From an uncultured Eubacteriales bacterium (GTDB lineage Bacteria; Bacillota; Clostridia; Christensenellales; Aristaeellaceae), in assembly GCA_902782795.1 (NCBI GenBank), contig CACZOT010000333.1, forward strand, positions 1 to 13,259: a stretch of DNA of 13,259 bases, given 5' to 3'. Shown piece after piece: positions 6,879 to 12,772 of this stretch. Numbering within the stretch: the stretch's first letter is position 1; every line of letters begins with the position of its first letter. Made by a program: the position numbers and the translations under genes. The notes under the pieces are model-generated. The model searched no databases, was not told the DNA's origin, and saw only the letters and a program-made list of their open reading frames with translations.

Positions 6879-8015
6879 TCAATCGACCGGCTCGGCCAGC
6901 ACGAAGAGGATGTTGGTCTTGAGCTCGGCGCGGGTGACGGCGTTCTCGGAGAAGTGGATGAGCGCGCCGCCGCCGGAGATCTCGGCCTCCTGCGCGGTCC
7001 AGACAGGCTGGCTGTCATCGTTATACGCGCCGACGATGACGACGATCTTCTGGCCCTCGCGGAAGTTCGCGGGGAAGGAGACGCGGGCGAGCACCTCGCC
7101 GTGCCTGTAATCGTAGCCGTAAGTGATCCAATCGTCCGCTTCCCAGATCTCGAGCTTCTCGAGATCGACGTCGGGCAGGAGCCCGGAAACGGCCTCTCGC
7201 ACGGTCTCGTCGAAGAAGCTGATGACGTCGCCCTGGAGCGTGAAGTGCTCGATGGCCTCGGCGTAGACCTCACGGCCGCGCTTGTTCAGCGGCTTGATCT
7301 CGAGGATGAAATCGCGCGGGTCGCCGGCCTTCTGCTGGATCTCGACCTTGATCATATCGGTCACGGTCTTGGAGGGGGTGCTCTCCACGACGGGGTGCTT
7401 CGCCTTCCGGGCGGCGCCGTTGCCGGTGACGCACAGGAGGGTGAGCACGGAGTCCTTGCCGTCGATCATGCGCAGGGCGTCGTGGGTGAAGTACACGATG
7501 ACGTCTCCATCCACGGGCTCGGCCTTGAGGGCCTGCCAATCCTGGAGCTTTTTGACGTTCTCTTCCGTTTCGGCGTTCTCGCTCTCAGAGCCGACGACGG
7601 CGACGAACTCGAAATCCTCGGGGTACTCGTCGGTGAAGTGGAAGCCCACGGGAACGAGGGTATCCTCGCCGCCGGTGTAATTCTCCGCGCGCAGGGAGAC
7701 GATCTCGGTCAGCACCATGCTGTCCACGTCGGCGGAGGTGAGGGCCTGGGCCTTGTCGTGCACGGGATCGCCGAACCAGTCGTCCTCCCACCACTGGATG
7801 GGCGCGGCGATGACTTCTTCATCCACGTCGGTGAAGATGCTCAGGCGCATGCGATCGTCGAGGGCGGAGTCGTCCTCCGGGGCGATGGTGAAAGCCTCCC
7901 CGGGGTTGTCGATGGTCTGGAGCTGGTAGGTGGTCATGACGTCCGGGACGGCGAAGGCCGTGGTCATGGACGCGAGCGTCAGCACCGCGAGGATAAGCGC
8001 GATCTGTTTCTTCAT
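6879..8015 (-). CDS. secreted acidic protein of unknown function with two related halves
   Basis: I do not recognise a family for this 378-residue protein. It has a classical signal peptide: MKKQ, a hydrophobic core to about residue 17, and an AFA cleavage site with cut after A22. There is no lipobox cysteine, LPXTG or C-terminal helix, so the mature protein should be released or held non-covalently. It is acidic. Two segments, about 86-195 and 268-374, can be aligned. Both show hydrophobic strands (EFVAVVGS at 136-143, KIVVIVGA at 323-330), then a tryptophan followed by an alanine-rich stretch (WQALKAEPVDGDVIVYF at 160-176, WTAQEAEISGGGALIHF at 339-355), then a closing strand (VLTLLCV, NILFVLA). 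The ATG at 8015 has AAGGAGG 8 bases upstream. It lies between the LCP and Wzz genes, so a role outside the membrane in polymer export or attachment is inferred. Confidence 0.88.
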   Translation of the reverse strand: MKKQIALILAVLTLASMTTAFAVPDVMTTYQLQTIDNPGEAFTIAPEDDSALDDRMRLSIFTDVDEEVIAAPIQWWEDDWFGDPVHDKAQALTSADVDSMVLTEIVSLRAENYTGGEDTLVPVGFHFTDEYPEDFEFVAVVGSESENAETEENVKKLQDWQALKAEPVDGDVIVYFTHDALRMIDGKDSVLTLLCVTGNGAARKAKHPVVESTPSKTVTDMIKVEIQQKAGDPRDFILEIKPLNKRGREVYAEAIEHFTLQGDVISFFDETVREAVSGLLPDVDLEKLEIWEADDWITYGYDYRHGEVLARVSFPANFREGQKIVVIVGAYNDDSQPVWTAQEAEISGGGALIHFSENAVTRAELKTNILFVLAEPVD

Positions 8016-8035
8016 GGGAAAGTCCTCCTTATATA

Positions 8036-9082
8036 TCACGTTGATGGTTCGCTGTCGGCGGGAACGGGCTTGTAATACAGGCGCATGACGAGCTCCCGCA
8101 GCGCGTCCGCGTCGGCGTGGTATTCCGTGAAGCCGTCGGCCCCGAGGACGTGCGCCCCGGGGATCGTGGCGATCTCGGCCCATTGGTAATCGCTCGTGGC
8201 GAGGAGCAGGGCGAGGAGCCAATCGTCGCCCACGTCCTTCTGGACCGTTTCGTCCAGAGCCGCGAGCAGGTTGTTCAGGTAGCTCTCGCCGCCCGCGCGG
8301 ACGCCTTGGAGCAGGGTCTCGAGAAACGAGGCGAGGTAGACCCTCTGGCGCGCCATGCGCTCTTCGTTCGTGCCGGAGCCCACGCCGATGCGCGAGCGCA
8401 CGAAACTTTCCGCCTGGCCGCCCCGCAGCGTCACCGTCGCTCCGGGAGAGAGGGCCGGGTCCATGGCGGTAAGATCGTCCGTGACCGTCACGGTCACGCC
8501 GCCCACCGCGTCGTTCAGGCGGCCGATGCCGCCCATGCCCAGGGAGAGGTAGTGGTCTATGCGCTCGCCTCCGAGGAGCCCTCTCACGGCCTGCTCGGTC
8601 AGCGCGCAGCTCTGCGCGGGCGTGGTGCCAAAGCCGTAGCTCAGGCAGATCTGCGCCACGCGGGAGCCCGAGGGACGCCCCATGATGGTCGTCACGGCGA
8701 TCTCAGCCATGGTGTCCCGGTCGATGTGCAGGGGATAGACCGTGCGCGTCTCGTCGTCCACGGCCAGCAGCAGGAGGAAATCCGCCTGGCCGCCGTTGCG
8801 GGCGAACATGGCCGTGTCGCCGGCGTCCTGTTCGCGCAGGTCAATGCCCATGAGCAGGAGAGTGGTCAGCCTCCGTTTTTTCGCGAAGCGTTCGCCCCGC
8901 CATTCCACGGTCGGTTCCTCCGGAATGGCGCTGCGGGCCTGAGGGGCGTCGCGCTGCAGGAGCCCCGCGCCCCAATAGATGCCGGCGGCGATGAGGCAAA
9001 ACAGCGCAAGGATGAGGACCGCCTTGCCGCGGTTCATCTCTCCCCGCCCAGAGCGCCGCCGGCGCCGTCGATCTGCAGCCAT
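8036..9082 (-). CDS. LCP (LytR-CpsA-Psr) family protein
   Basis: Membrane-anchored LCP phosphotransferase of 348 residues. The family moves undecaprenyl-diphosphate-linked polymers onto peptidoglycan on the outer face of the membrane. An arginine-rich cytoplasmic N-terminus (RRRRRR at 5-10) precedes one membrane segment (about 20-40). LCP signatures follow: LLLMGIDLRE (75-84), QADFLLLLAVD (99-109), LHIDRDTM (118-125), ICLSYGFG (145-152), LNDAVGGVTV (189-198) and SFVRSRIGVGSG (226-237) leading into ERMARQR. The length is normal. ATG 9082 is preferred because GGTGAG lies just upstream; an internal ATG at 9037 has GGGGAG only 2 bases away. It is the first gene of the operon, behind the promoter at 9178-9206. 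Its presence suggests that the polysaccharide is attached to the cell wall. Confidence 0.94.
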   Translation of the reverse strand: MAADRRRRRRSGRGEMNRGKAVLILALFCLIAAGIYWGAGLLQRDAPQARSAIPEEPTVEWRGERFAKKRRLTTLLLMGIDLREQDAGDTAMFARNGGQADFLLLLAVDDETRTVYPLHIDRDTMAEIAVTTIMGRPSGSRVAQICLSYGFGTTPAQSCALTEQAVRGLLGGERIDHYLSLGMGGIGRLNDAVGGVTVTVTDDLTAMDPALSPGATVTLRGGQAESFVRSRIGVGSGTNEERMARQRVYLASFLETLLQGVRAGGESYLNNLLAALDETVQKDVGDDWLLALLLATSDYQWAEIATIPGAHVLGADGFTEYHADADALRELVMRLYYKPVPADSEPST

Positions 9083-9170
9083 TTCCTCACCTGCCTATGC
9101 AAGGCGTTCCCGGCCGCCCGGGTGGGAGCACCGCAGCCCAAAGGCCAGGATCATTACCGAAAAGTATAAC
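9083..9170 (-). other. 5' leader of the polysaccharide operon
   Basis: This is about 88 bases between the predicted transcription start and the LCP start codon, abruptly GC-rich after the AT-rich promoter. On either strand it can form small hairpins: TGGG/CCCA (9123-9126 with 9137-9140), CCCGG/CCGGG (9109-9113 with 9118-9122) and GCCT/AGGC (9093-9096 with 9102-9105), the last close to the ribosome site. No known riboswitch is recognised and no T tract follows these stems, so a terminator is not supported here. Confidence 0.4.
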
Positions 9171-9177
9171 TATAGAT

Positions 9178-9206
9178 ATTATAACATATAGGCGAAACTA
9201 TGGCAA
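9178..9206 (-). promoter_or_regulatory. main promoter of the polysaccharide operon
   Basis: Read on the minus strand: -35 TTGCCA (9206-9201, five of six consensus bases), a 17-base spacer, then a perfect -10 TATAAT (9183-9178) that also has the extended TGT just before it. Transcription should start near 9170. It sits in a markedly AT-rich island (about 9161-9280) within GC-rich DNA, consistent with a strong housekeeping-sigma promoter. Confidence 0.85.
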
Positions 9207-9208
9207 TA

Positions 9209-9227
9209 CGGAATAAACCCGGAATAA
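9209..9227 (-). promoter_or_regulatory. tandem direct repeats next to the -35 box (putative activator site)
   Basis: The octamer TTATTCCG occurs twice on the minus strand, at 9227-9220 and 9216-9209, with starts exactly 11 bases apart. The second copy ends 2 bases before the -35 box. Two direct repeats with one-helical-turn spacing abutting a -35 box is the usual arrangement for OmpR/PhoB-type response regulators. The protein that binds here is not identified. Confidence 0.55.
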
Positions 9228-9261
9228 TATATATTTACGAGCGAAAAAGAAAGGAAAATAA

Positions 9262-9302
9262 TATGTAAATAGAAGAAGAAAGCCCGCGGAGTGACCGCGG
9301 GC
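9262..9302 (-). terminator. intrinsic terminator of the separate GT2 gene
   Basis: A perfect 8-bp stem, GCCCGCGG and CCGCGGGC (9282-9289 and 9295-9302), with a 5-base loop. On the minus strand it is followed by TTTCTTCTTCTATTTAC (9281 downwards). It begins one base after the stop codon of the GT2 gene at 9304. There is no T tract in the plus direction, so it works for the minus strand only and insulates this gene from the polysaccharide operon promoter. Confidence 0.85.
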
Positions 9303-9303
9303 A

Positions 9304-10290
9304 TCAGGAATGGGCTTTCTTGCTGCGCTCCCACTGGAGCAGGGTGGGGTCGTCGTGGATGCGCCAGAGCCGGTAGAGCCAGGGGCATCGCGCCAGCGCC
9401 CCGAAGAGGACGCGCTCCTTCAAGGCGAGATCGCGCCGCAGGGGGCGCAGGCGCGCGAGATACGCGGCGCACTGAGCGCGGATGGCGGCGTAATCCGGCG
9501 CGAACATTTCCAGATAGCGGCAGGAGAAGACGATCTTGTGCGCCTGGGCGACGCGCCGCCGCCGCATGGCGGCGTCCTTTTCCTCCGCGATCCCCTCCAG
9601 CAGGAAGCAGACGGTCTTGAGGCGGGATCGTCCCTCCTGGGAGTGCACCGCGGAATCCGGGCGCATGAAATAGCGGTAGAGCGGCCGCTCGACGAGGGCG
9701 AAGCGCACGTCCCCGCGGCGGAAGGCGAGGTTGAAGAGCATGTCTTCCACCGGCTCGGCGCCGGTCTGGAAGCGTCGGCCGCCGATAACGGAGCGCGTGT
9801 AGAGCTTGCCCCAGGCGCGGTCCTTCTCCAGGGGGCGCTTTTCCAGCTCGGCCAGGGAGATCTCCCGCACGGGCGGCGGATCGGGATAATGCTCGTCCGG
9901 CGCGTCGCCGCCGGTGACACGGGCCTCGCACAGGACGATATCCGCGCCGGAGCGCCTCCGGCCCTCCATGAGGTCCTGGAAATACCGGGGATGGACCCAA
10001 TCGTCCGAATCCACAAAAGCGATGTACGCGCCGCGCGCGCGCTCGAGCCCGGCGTTGCGCGCCGCGGAGAGCCCGCGGTTTTCCTGGTCCACGACTAGGA
10101 CGCGCCCGTCGCGGGCCTCGTACTCCCGGAGGATGGCGAGGCTCCCGTCGGCGCTGCCGTCGTTGACGCAGACGACCTCCAGCTCCGGATACGCGCCGCC
10201 CAGCACGGAATCCAGGCAGCGGCGCAGATACGGCTCCACATTGTAGACCGGGACGATCACGCTGATCAGCCCGGCGGGGGTCTCCCGCAT
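9304..10290 (-). CDS. GT2-family glycosyltransferase, separate transcription unit
   Basis: Predicted inverting glycosyltransferase of 328 residues. Signatures are ISVIVPVYN (9-17), VCVNDGSADGS (40-50), FVDSDDW (92-98), AWGKLYTRSVIGG (159-171), VEDMLFNLAF (181-190) and RPLYRYFM (202-209). In the first nucleotide-binding motif the usual DDG reads NDG, which is common among working members. The ATG at 10290 has AAGGAGG 8 bases upstream, an excellent ribosome site. It resembles the operon GT2 at 2004-3038 block by block but has its own promoter and terminator, so it can be expressed independently of the polysaccharide operon. It may modify the same polymer or decorate another wall component. The C-terminal 100 residues are arginine-rich and could form an amphipathic membrane contact. 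The substrate is unknown. Confidence 0.92.
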   Translation of the reverse strand: MRETPAGLISVIVPVYNVEPYLRRCLDSVLGGAYPELEVVCVNDGSADGSLAILREYEARDGRVLVVDQENRGLSAARNAGLERARGAYIAFVDSDDWVHPRYFQDLMEGRRRSGADIVLCEARVTGGDAPDEHYPDPPPVREISLAELEKRPLEKDRAWGKLYTRSVIGGRRFQTGAEPVEDMLFNLAFRRGDVRFALVERPLYRYFMRPDSAVHSQEGRSRLKTVCFLLEGIAEEKDAAMRRRRVAQAHKIVFSCRYLEMFAPDYAAIRAQCAAYLARLRPLRRDLALKERVLFGALARCPWLYRLWRIHDDPTLLQWERSKKAHS

Positions 10291-10317
10291 GGGCGTCCCT
10301 CCTTCCCAAGCGCGTTG

Positions 10318-10340
10318 GCCGCGTCGGACTGGGACGCGGC
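10318..10340 (-). repeat. perfect inverted repeat at the 5' end of the GT2 transcript
   Basis: GCCGCGTC (10318-10325) and GACGCGGC (10333-10340) form a perfect 8-bp stem with a 7-base loop. The predicted start site of the GT2 transcript is at about 10341, so the RNA would begin with this hairpin. No T tract follows it, so it is not a terminator. It could be a 5' stabilising hairpin in the RNA or a DNA operator covering the start site. Confidence 0.6.
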
Positions 10341-10347
10341 GTCGATC

Positions 10348-10376
10348 ATTATACAATACTTCGCCCGGCGCGGCAA
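10348..10376 (-). promoter_or_regulatory. promoter of the separate GT2 gene
   Basis: On the minus strand: -35 TTGCCG (10376-10371), a 17-base spacer and a perfect -10 TATAAT (10353-10348), giving a start near 10341 and a leader of about 50 bases. It is back to back with the plus-strand promoter, with 23 bases between the two -35 boxes. Confidence 0.78.
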
Positions 10377-10399
10377 CTGGAAACCCGGCTCTGCGCGGC

Positions 10400-10428
10400 T
10401 TGCGCGGCGTGCGGGAAGGTGCTATACT
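10400..10428 (+). promoter_or_regulatory. promoter of the plus-strand gene set
   Basis: A -10 TATACT (10423-10428, five of six consensus bases) lies 17 bases after a weak -35 TTGCGC (10400-10405). The start is predicted near 10435, only about 28 bases before the oxidoreductase ATG. The -35 lies inside a 9-base tandem repeat of TGCGCGGC (10392-10399 and 10401-10408). The poor -35 suggests either modest activity or help from a regulator. Confidence 0.6.
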
Positions 10429-10462
10429 CTAGCCAGAAAGCACTGTGGGGAGGACGTGGATC

Positions 10463-11455
10463 ATGGAGAGCGAAATCCGTTTGGGCATCCTCGGGCCGGG
10501 GAGCATCTTCCGTCGCGTCATGACCGATATGCCGCGCGCCAGGGGCGTGCGCGTCACCGCGGTCGCCTCGCGCTCGCCGGAGCGCGGCGCGGAAGCCGCG
10601 CGCATCTGCGGGGCGGAGCGGGTCTATACCAGCTACGAGGAGCTGGCCGCCAGCCCGGACGTGGATCTGGTCTACATCGCCACGCCCCACAATTTCCACT
10701 GCGAGCAGGCCATGCTGTGCATGCGCGCGGGCAAGCACGTCATCTGCGAAAAGCCCCTGGCCCTGAACGGCGAGGAGGCGCGGCGCATGGCGGCGTGCGC
10801 CCGGGAGCACGGAGTGTTCCTCATGGAGGCCATGTGGACGCGCTTTTTCCCGGCGATGGTCCGCGTGCGCGAGCTGATCCGGGAGGGCGCCATCGGCGAA
10901 GTGCTGCATGTGACGGCGAATTTTTCCTACCGCGCCACGATGCTCCCGGCCACGAGCCGCCTCTGGAGCCGCGAGCTGGCCGGCGGCGGGCTCCTGGACG
11001 TGGGCGTGTACGCGCTCGAGGCCGTGACGGACGTGCTCGGCTGGGAGCCGGAGGCCGTGCAGGGCCTGTGCAAAAAGGCCGAGACCGGCGTGGACGCGCG
11101 CTTCGCCGTGCAGATGCTCTATCCCTCCGGGGCCACGGCCCAGTTCGGCTGCGGGTGCGACGTGACCATGCGCTCCACGGAGATGATCTACGGCGCGAAG
11201 GGCCTGATCGAGATCCCGGAATTCTGGCATCCCACCTCCTTCACCCTGCAAAGGGCCTCGGGCGAAACGGAGACGCACACCTTCCCGCCCGAGAACGAGG
11301 GCCATCATTATGAATTCATGCACGCGGCGGAGTGCATCCGTCAGGGGCTGGGCGAATCGCCCGTGATCAGCCTCGCGGAATCCATCGCCGCGGCCGATAT
11401 CATGACGAAGCTGCGCCGCGAGCAGCAGATCGTCTATCCGCAGGAGCAGAAATAA
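10463..11455 (+). CDS. Gfo/Idh/MocA-family NAD(P)-dependent oxidoreductase
   Basis: Soluble dehydrogenase of 330 residues, a family that oxidises or reduces sugars, inositols and related diols with NAD(P). The Rossmann nucleotide loop is LGILGPGSIF (7-16). The family motif is GKHVICEKPLAL (90-101), with K97 as the likely catalytic lysine. The C-terminal domain has GGGLLDVGVYALE (174-186), the form seen in the dihydrodiol dehydrogenase-like branch. The length fits the family. The ATG at 10463 is chosen for GGAGG 9 bases upstream; a GTG at 10445 would add six residues before the conserved first strand and overlaps that ribosome site. It is the first gene after the plus-strand promoter, and its TAA overlaps the next ATG by one base. 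With an isomerase-like protein three genes on, a sugar or polyol pathway is inferred. The substrate is unknown. Confidence 0.92.
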   Translation: MESEIRLGILGPGSIFRRVMTDMPRARGVRVTAVASRSPERGAEAARICGAERVYTSYEELAASPDVDLVYIATPHNFHCEQAMLCMRAGKHVICEKPLALNGEEARRMAACAREHGVFLMEAMWTRFFPAMVRVRELIREGAIGEVLHVTANFSYRATMLPATSRLWSRELAGGGLLDVGVYALEAVTDVLGWEPEAVQGLCKKAETGVDARFAVQMLYPSGATAQFGCGCDVTMRSTEMIYGAKGLIEIPEFWHPTSFTLQRASGETETHTFPPENEGHHYEFMHAAECIRQGLGESPVISLAESIAAADIMTKLRREQQIVYPQEQK

Positions 11456-12177
11456 TGGCGAAACTGGAACCGTACGAGCGCGCCCTTTCCTACAGCTACT
11501 GCCTGGGGGCCTTTCCCTGCCTGCAGCTGCTCGCCGCGCGGCCGGAAACGGCGCGGCGGCTTCTGCTCCACCCGGAGGGATTGGAGAGCGAGGGCGTGGC
11601 CCTGTTGCGCGAAAAATGCGCTGCCCTGGGCGTGCGAGAGGAGACGGCCGAGCGGGTCATCCGGCGCGAATCGAAAAAGGGCAACTGCTTCGCGGCGCTG
11701 GTGTTCGACAAATACGAGGCCACGCTGGACGCGCGCGCCAGCCACGTCGTCCTCAACGAGATCTCCGACGCGGGCAACCTGGGCACCGCCCTGCGCAGCT
11801 GCCTGGGCCTGGGCATCCGGGACGTGGCGGTGATCCGCCCCTGCGTGGATATCTTCGAGCCCCACGCCGTGCGCGGCTCCATGGGGGCCATCTTCTCCAT
11901 GAACGTGCGCGCCTTCGATTCCTTCGAGGAATACCGCGCGCTCTTCCCGGAGCGGCGCCTTTATCCCTTCATGCTCAAGGGATCGACCGAGCTGGACGCC
12001 GCCGCCGCCGCGCGCGAGGAGCCCTTCACCCTCGTCTTCGGCAACGAGGGCCGGGGCCTGCCGGACCGCTTCGCCGAAATGGGCACGCCCGTGCGCATCC
12101 CCATGAGCGGGGAGATCGACAGCTATAACCTCGCCATTTCCGTGGCGATCGGCGTCTACCAATTCACAAGGCGGTGA
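11455..12177 (+). CDS. SpoU/TrmH-family RNA 2'-O-methyltransferase
   Basis: Predicted SAM-dependent ribose methyltransferase of 240 residues with the trefoil-knot SPOUT fold, acting on tRNA or rRNA. All three SpoU motifs are visible: motif 1 NEISDAGNLGTALRSC (101-116), with N108 and R114; motif 2 VFGNEGRGLP (194-203); and motif 3 IPMSGEIDSYNLAISVA (215-231). The segment RGSMGAIFSM (140-149) is also typical. The N-terminal 90 residues would be the substrate-recognition domain, which is shorter and less conserved. The ATG at 11455 shares a base with the stop of the oxidoreductase (TAATG), with AGGAG upstream, so translation is likely coupled. The modified nucleotide cannot be deduced. Its place between metabolic genes looks like transcriptional hitch-hiking rather than a shared pathway. 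Confidence 0.93.
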   Translation: MAKLEPYERALSYSYCLGAFPCLQLLAARPETARRLLLHPEGLESEGVALLREKCAALGVREETAERVIRRESKKGNCFAALVFDKYEATLDARASHVVLNEISDAGNLGTALRSCLGLGIRDVAVIRPCVDIFEPHAVRGSMGAIFSMNVRAFDSFEEYRALFPERRLYPFMLKGSTELDAAAAAREEPFTLVFGNEGRGLPDRFAEMGTPVRIPMSGEIDSYNLAISVAIGVYQFTRR

Positions 12178-12183
12178 ATCCTT

Positions 12184-12741
12184 ATGGAACTGCAGGAGAT
12201 CCGCGATCTGGCCGAACGGGCCGCGCGGGAGCTGCTCGCCCTGGAGGGGCGCGGCTTCCGGCGGGCGGAGACGCTCGTGGTGGGCTGCTCGTCCAGCGAG
12301 ATCGTGGGCGGGCGGATCGGCCACATGTCCTCTCCTGAGACGGGAAAGGCCGTGGCGGAGGGCGTCCTCGCCGCCTGCCGAGCGGCGGGGTGCGAGGCGG
12401 CCTTCCAGTGCTGCGAGCATCTCAACCGCGCCCTGGTCGTGGAGCGCGCGACCGCGCGGCGGCTCGGGCTCGAGGAGGTTTGGGTCGTACCCAGGCCCAA
12501 GGCGGGCGGTTCCCTGGCCAGCGCCGCCTGGAAGCTGATGGAGGACCCGGTCTGCGTGGAATTCATCCGCGCCGACGCCGGGCTTGATATCGGCGAGACG
12601 CTCATCGGCATGCACCTGCGCGCCGTGGCCGTGCCCGTGCGCCTGTCGGTCAGGGAGATCGGCTCCGCGCGCGTCGCCGCGGCCCGCACCAGGCCGAAAC
12701 TGGTGGGCGGCGAGCGCGCCCGCTATACAGAGGAAGACTGA
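12184..12741 (+). CDS. ywlG: UPF0340 / YwlG family protein (TIGR01440)
   Basis: Protein of 185 residues, a full-length match in character to the UPF0340 (DUF436) family typified by Bacillus subtilis YwlG, whose biochemical role is not established as far as I know. Conserved blocks are LVVGCSSSEIVGGRIG (31-46), FQCCEHLNRALVVE (74-87), with its paired cysteines, KAGGSLASAAW (106-116), DAGLDIGETLIGMHLR (131-146) and RPKLVGGERARY (170-181). It has no signal peptide or membrane segment, so it is cytoplasmic. The ATG at 12184 follows the methyltransferase stop by 6 bases, and GGTGA spanning that stop can serve as its ribosome site. The gene is intact and of normal length. The CCEH block suggests metal or thiol chemistry, but that is inference only. 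Confidence 0.93.
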   Translation: MELQEIRDLAERAARELLALEGRGFRRAETLVVGCSSSEIVGGRIGHMSSPETGKAVAEGVLAACRAAGCEAAFQCCEHLNRALVVERATARRLGLEEVWVVPRPKAGGSLASAAWKLMEDPVCVEFIRADAGLDIGETLIGMHLRAVAVPVRLSVREIGSARVAAARTRPKLVGGERARYTEED

Positions 12742-12772
12742 ACCGACCATAAACGAAAGGAAGGACCCTGCC

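Noticed and set aside
9035..9037. Internal ATG as alternative start of the LCP protein
   Set aside because: Its GGGGAG is only 2 bases upstream, which is too close, whereas ATG 9082 has GGTGAG at a better distance. The arginine-rich extension is also sensible for a cytoplasmic N-terminus.
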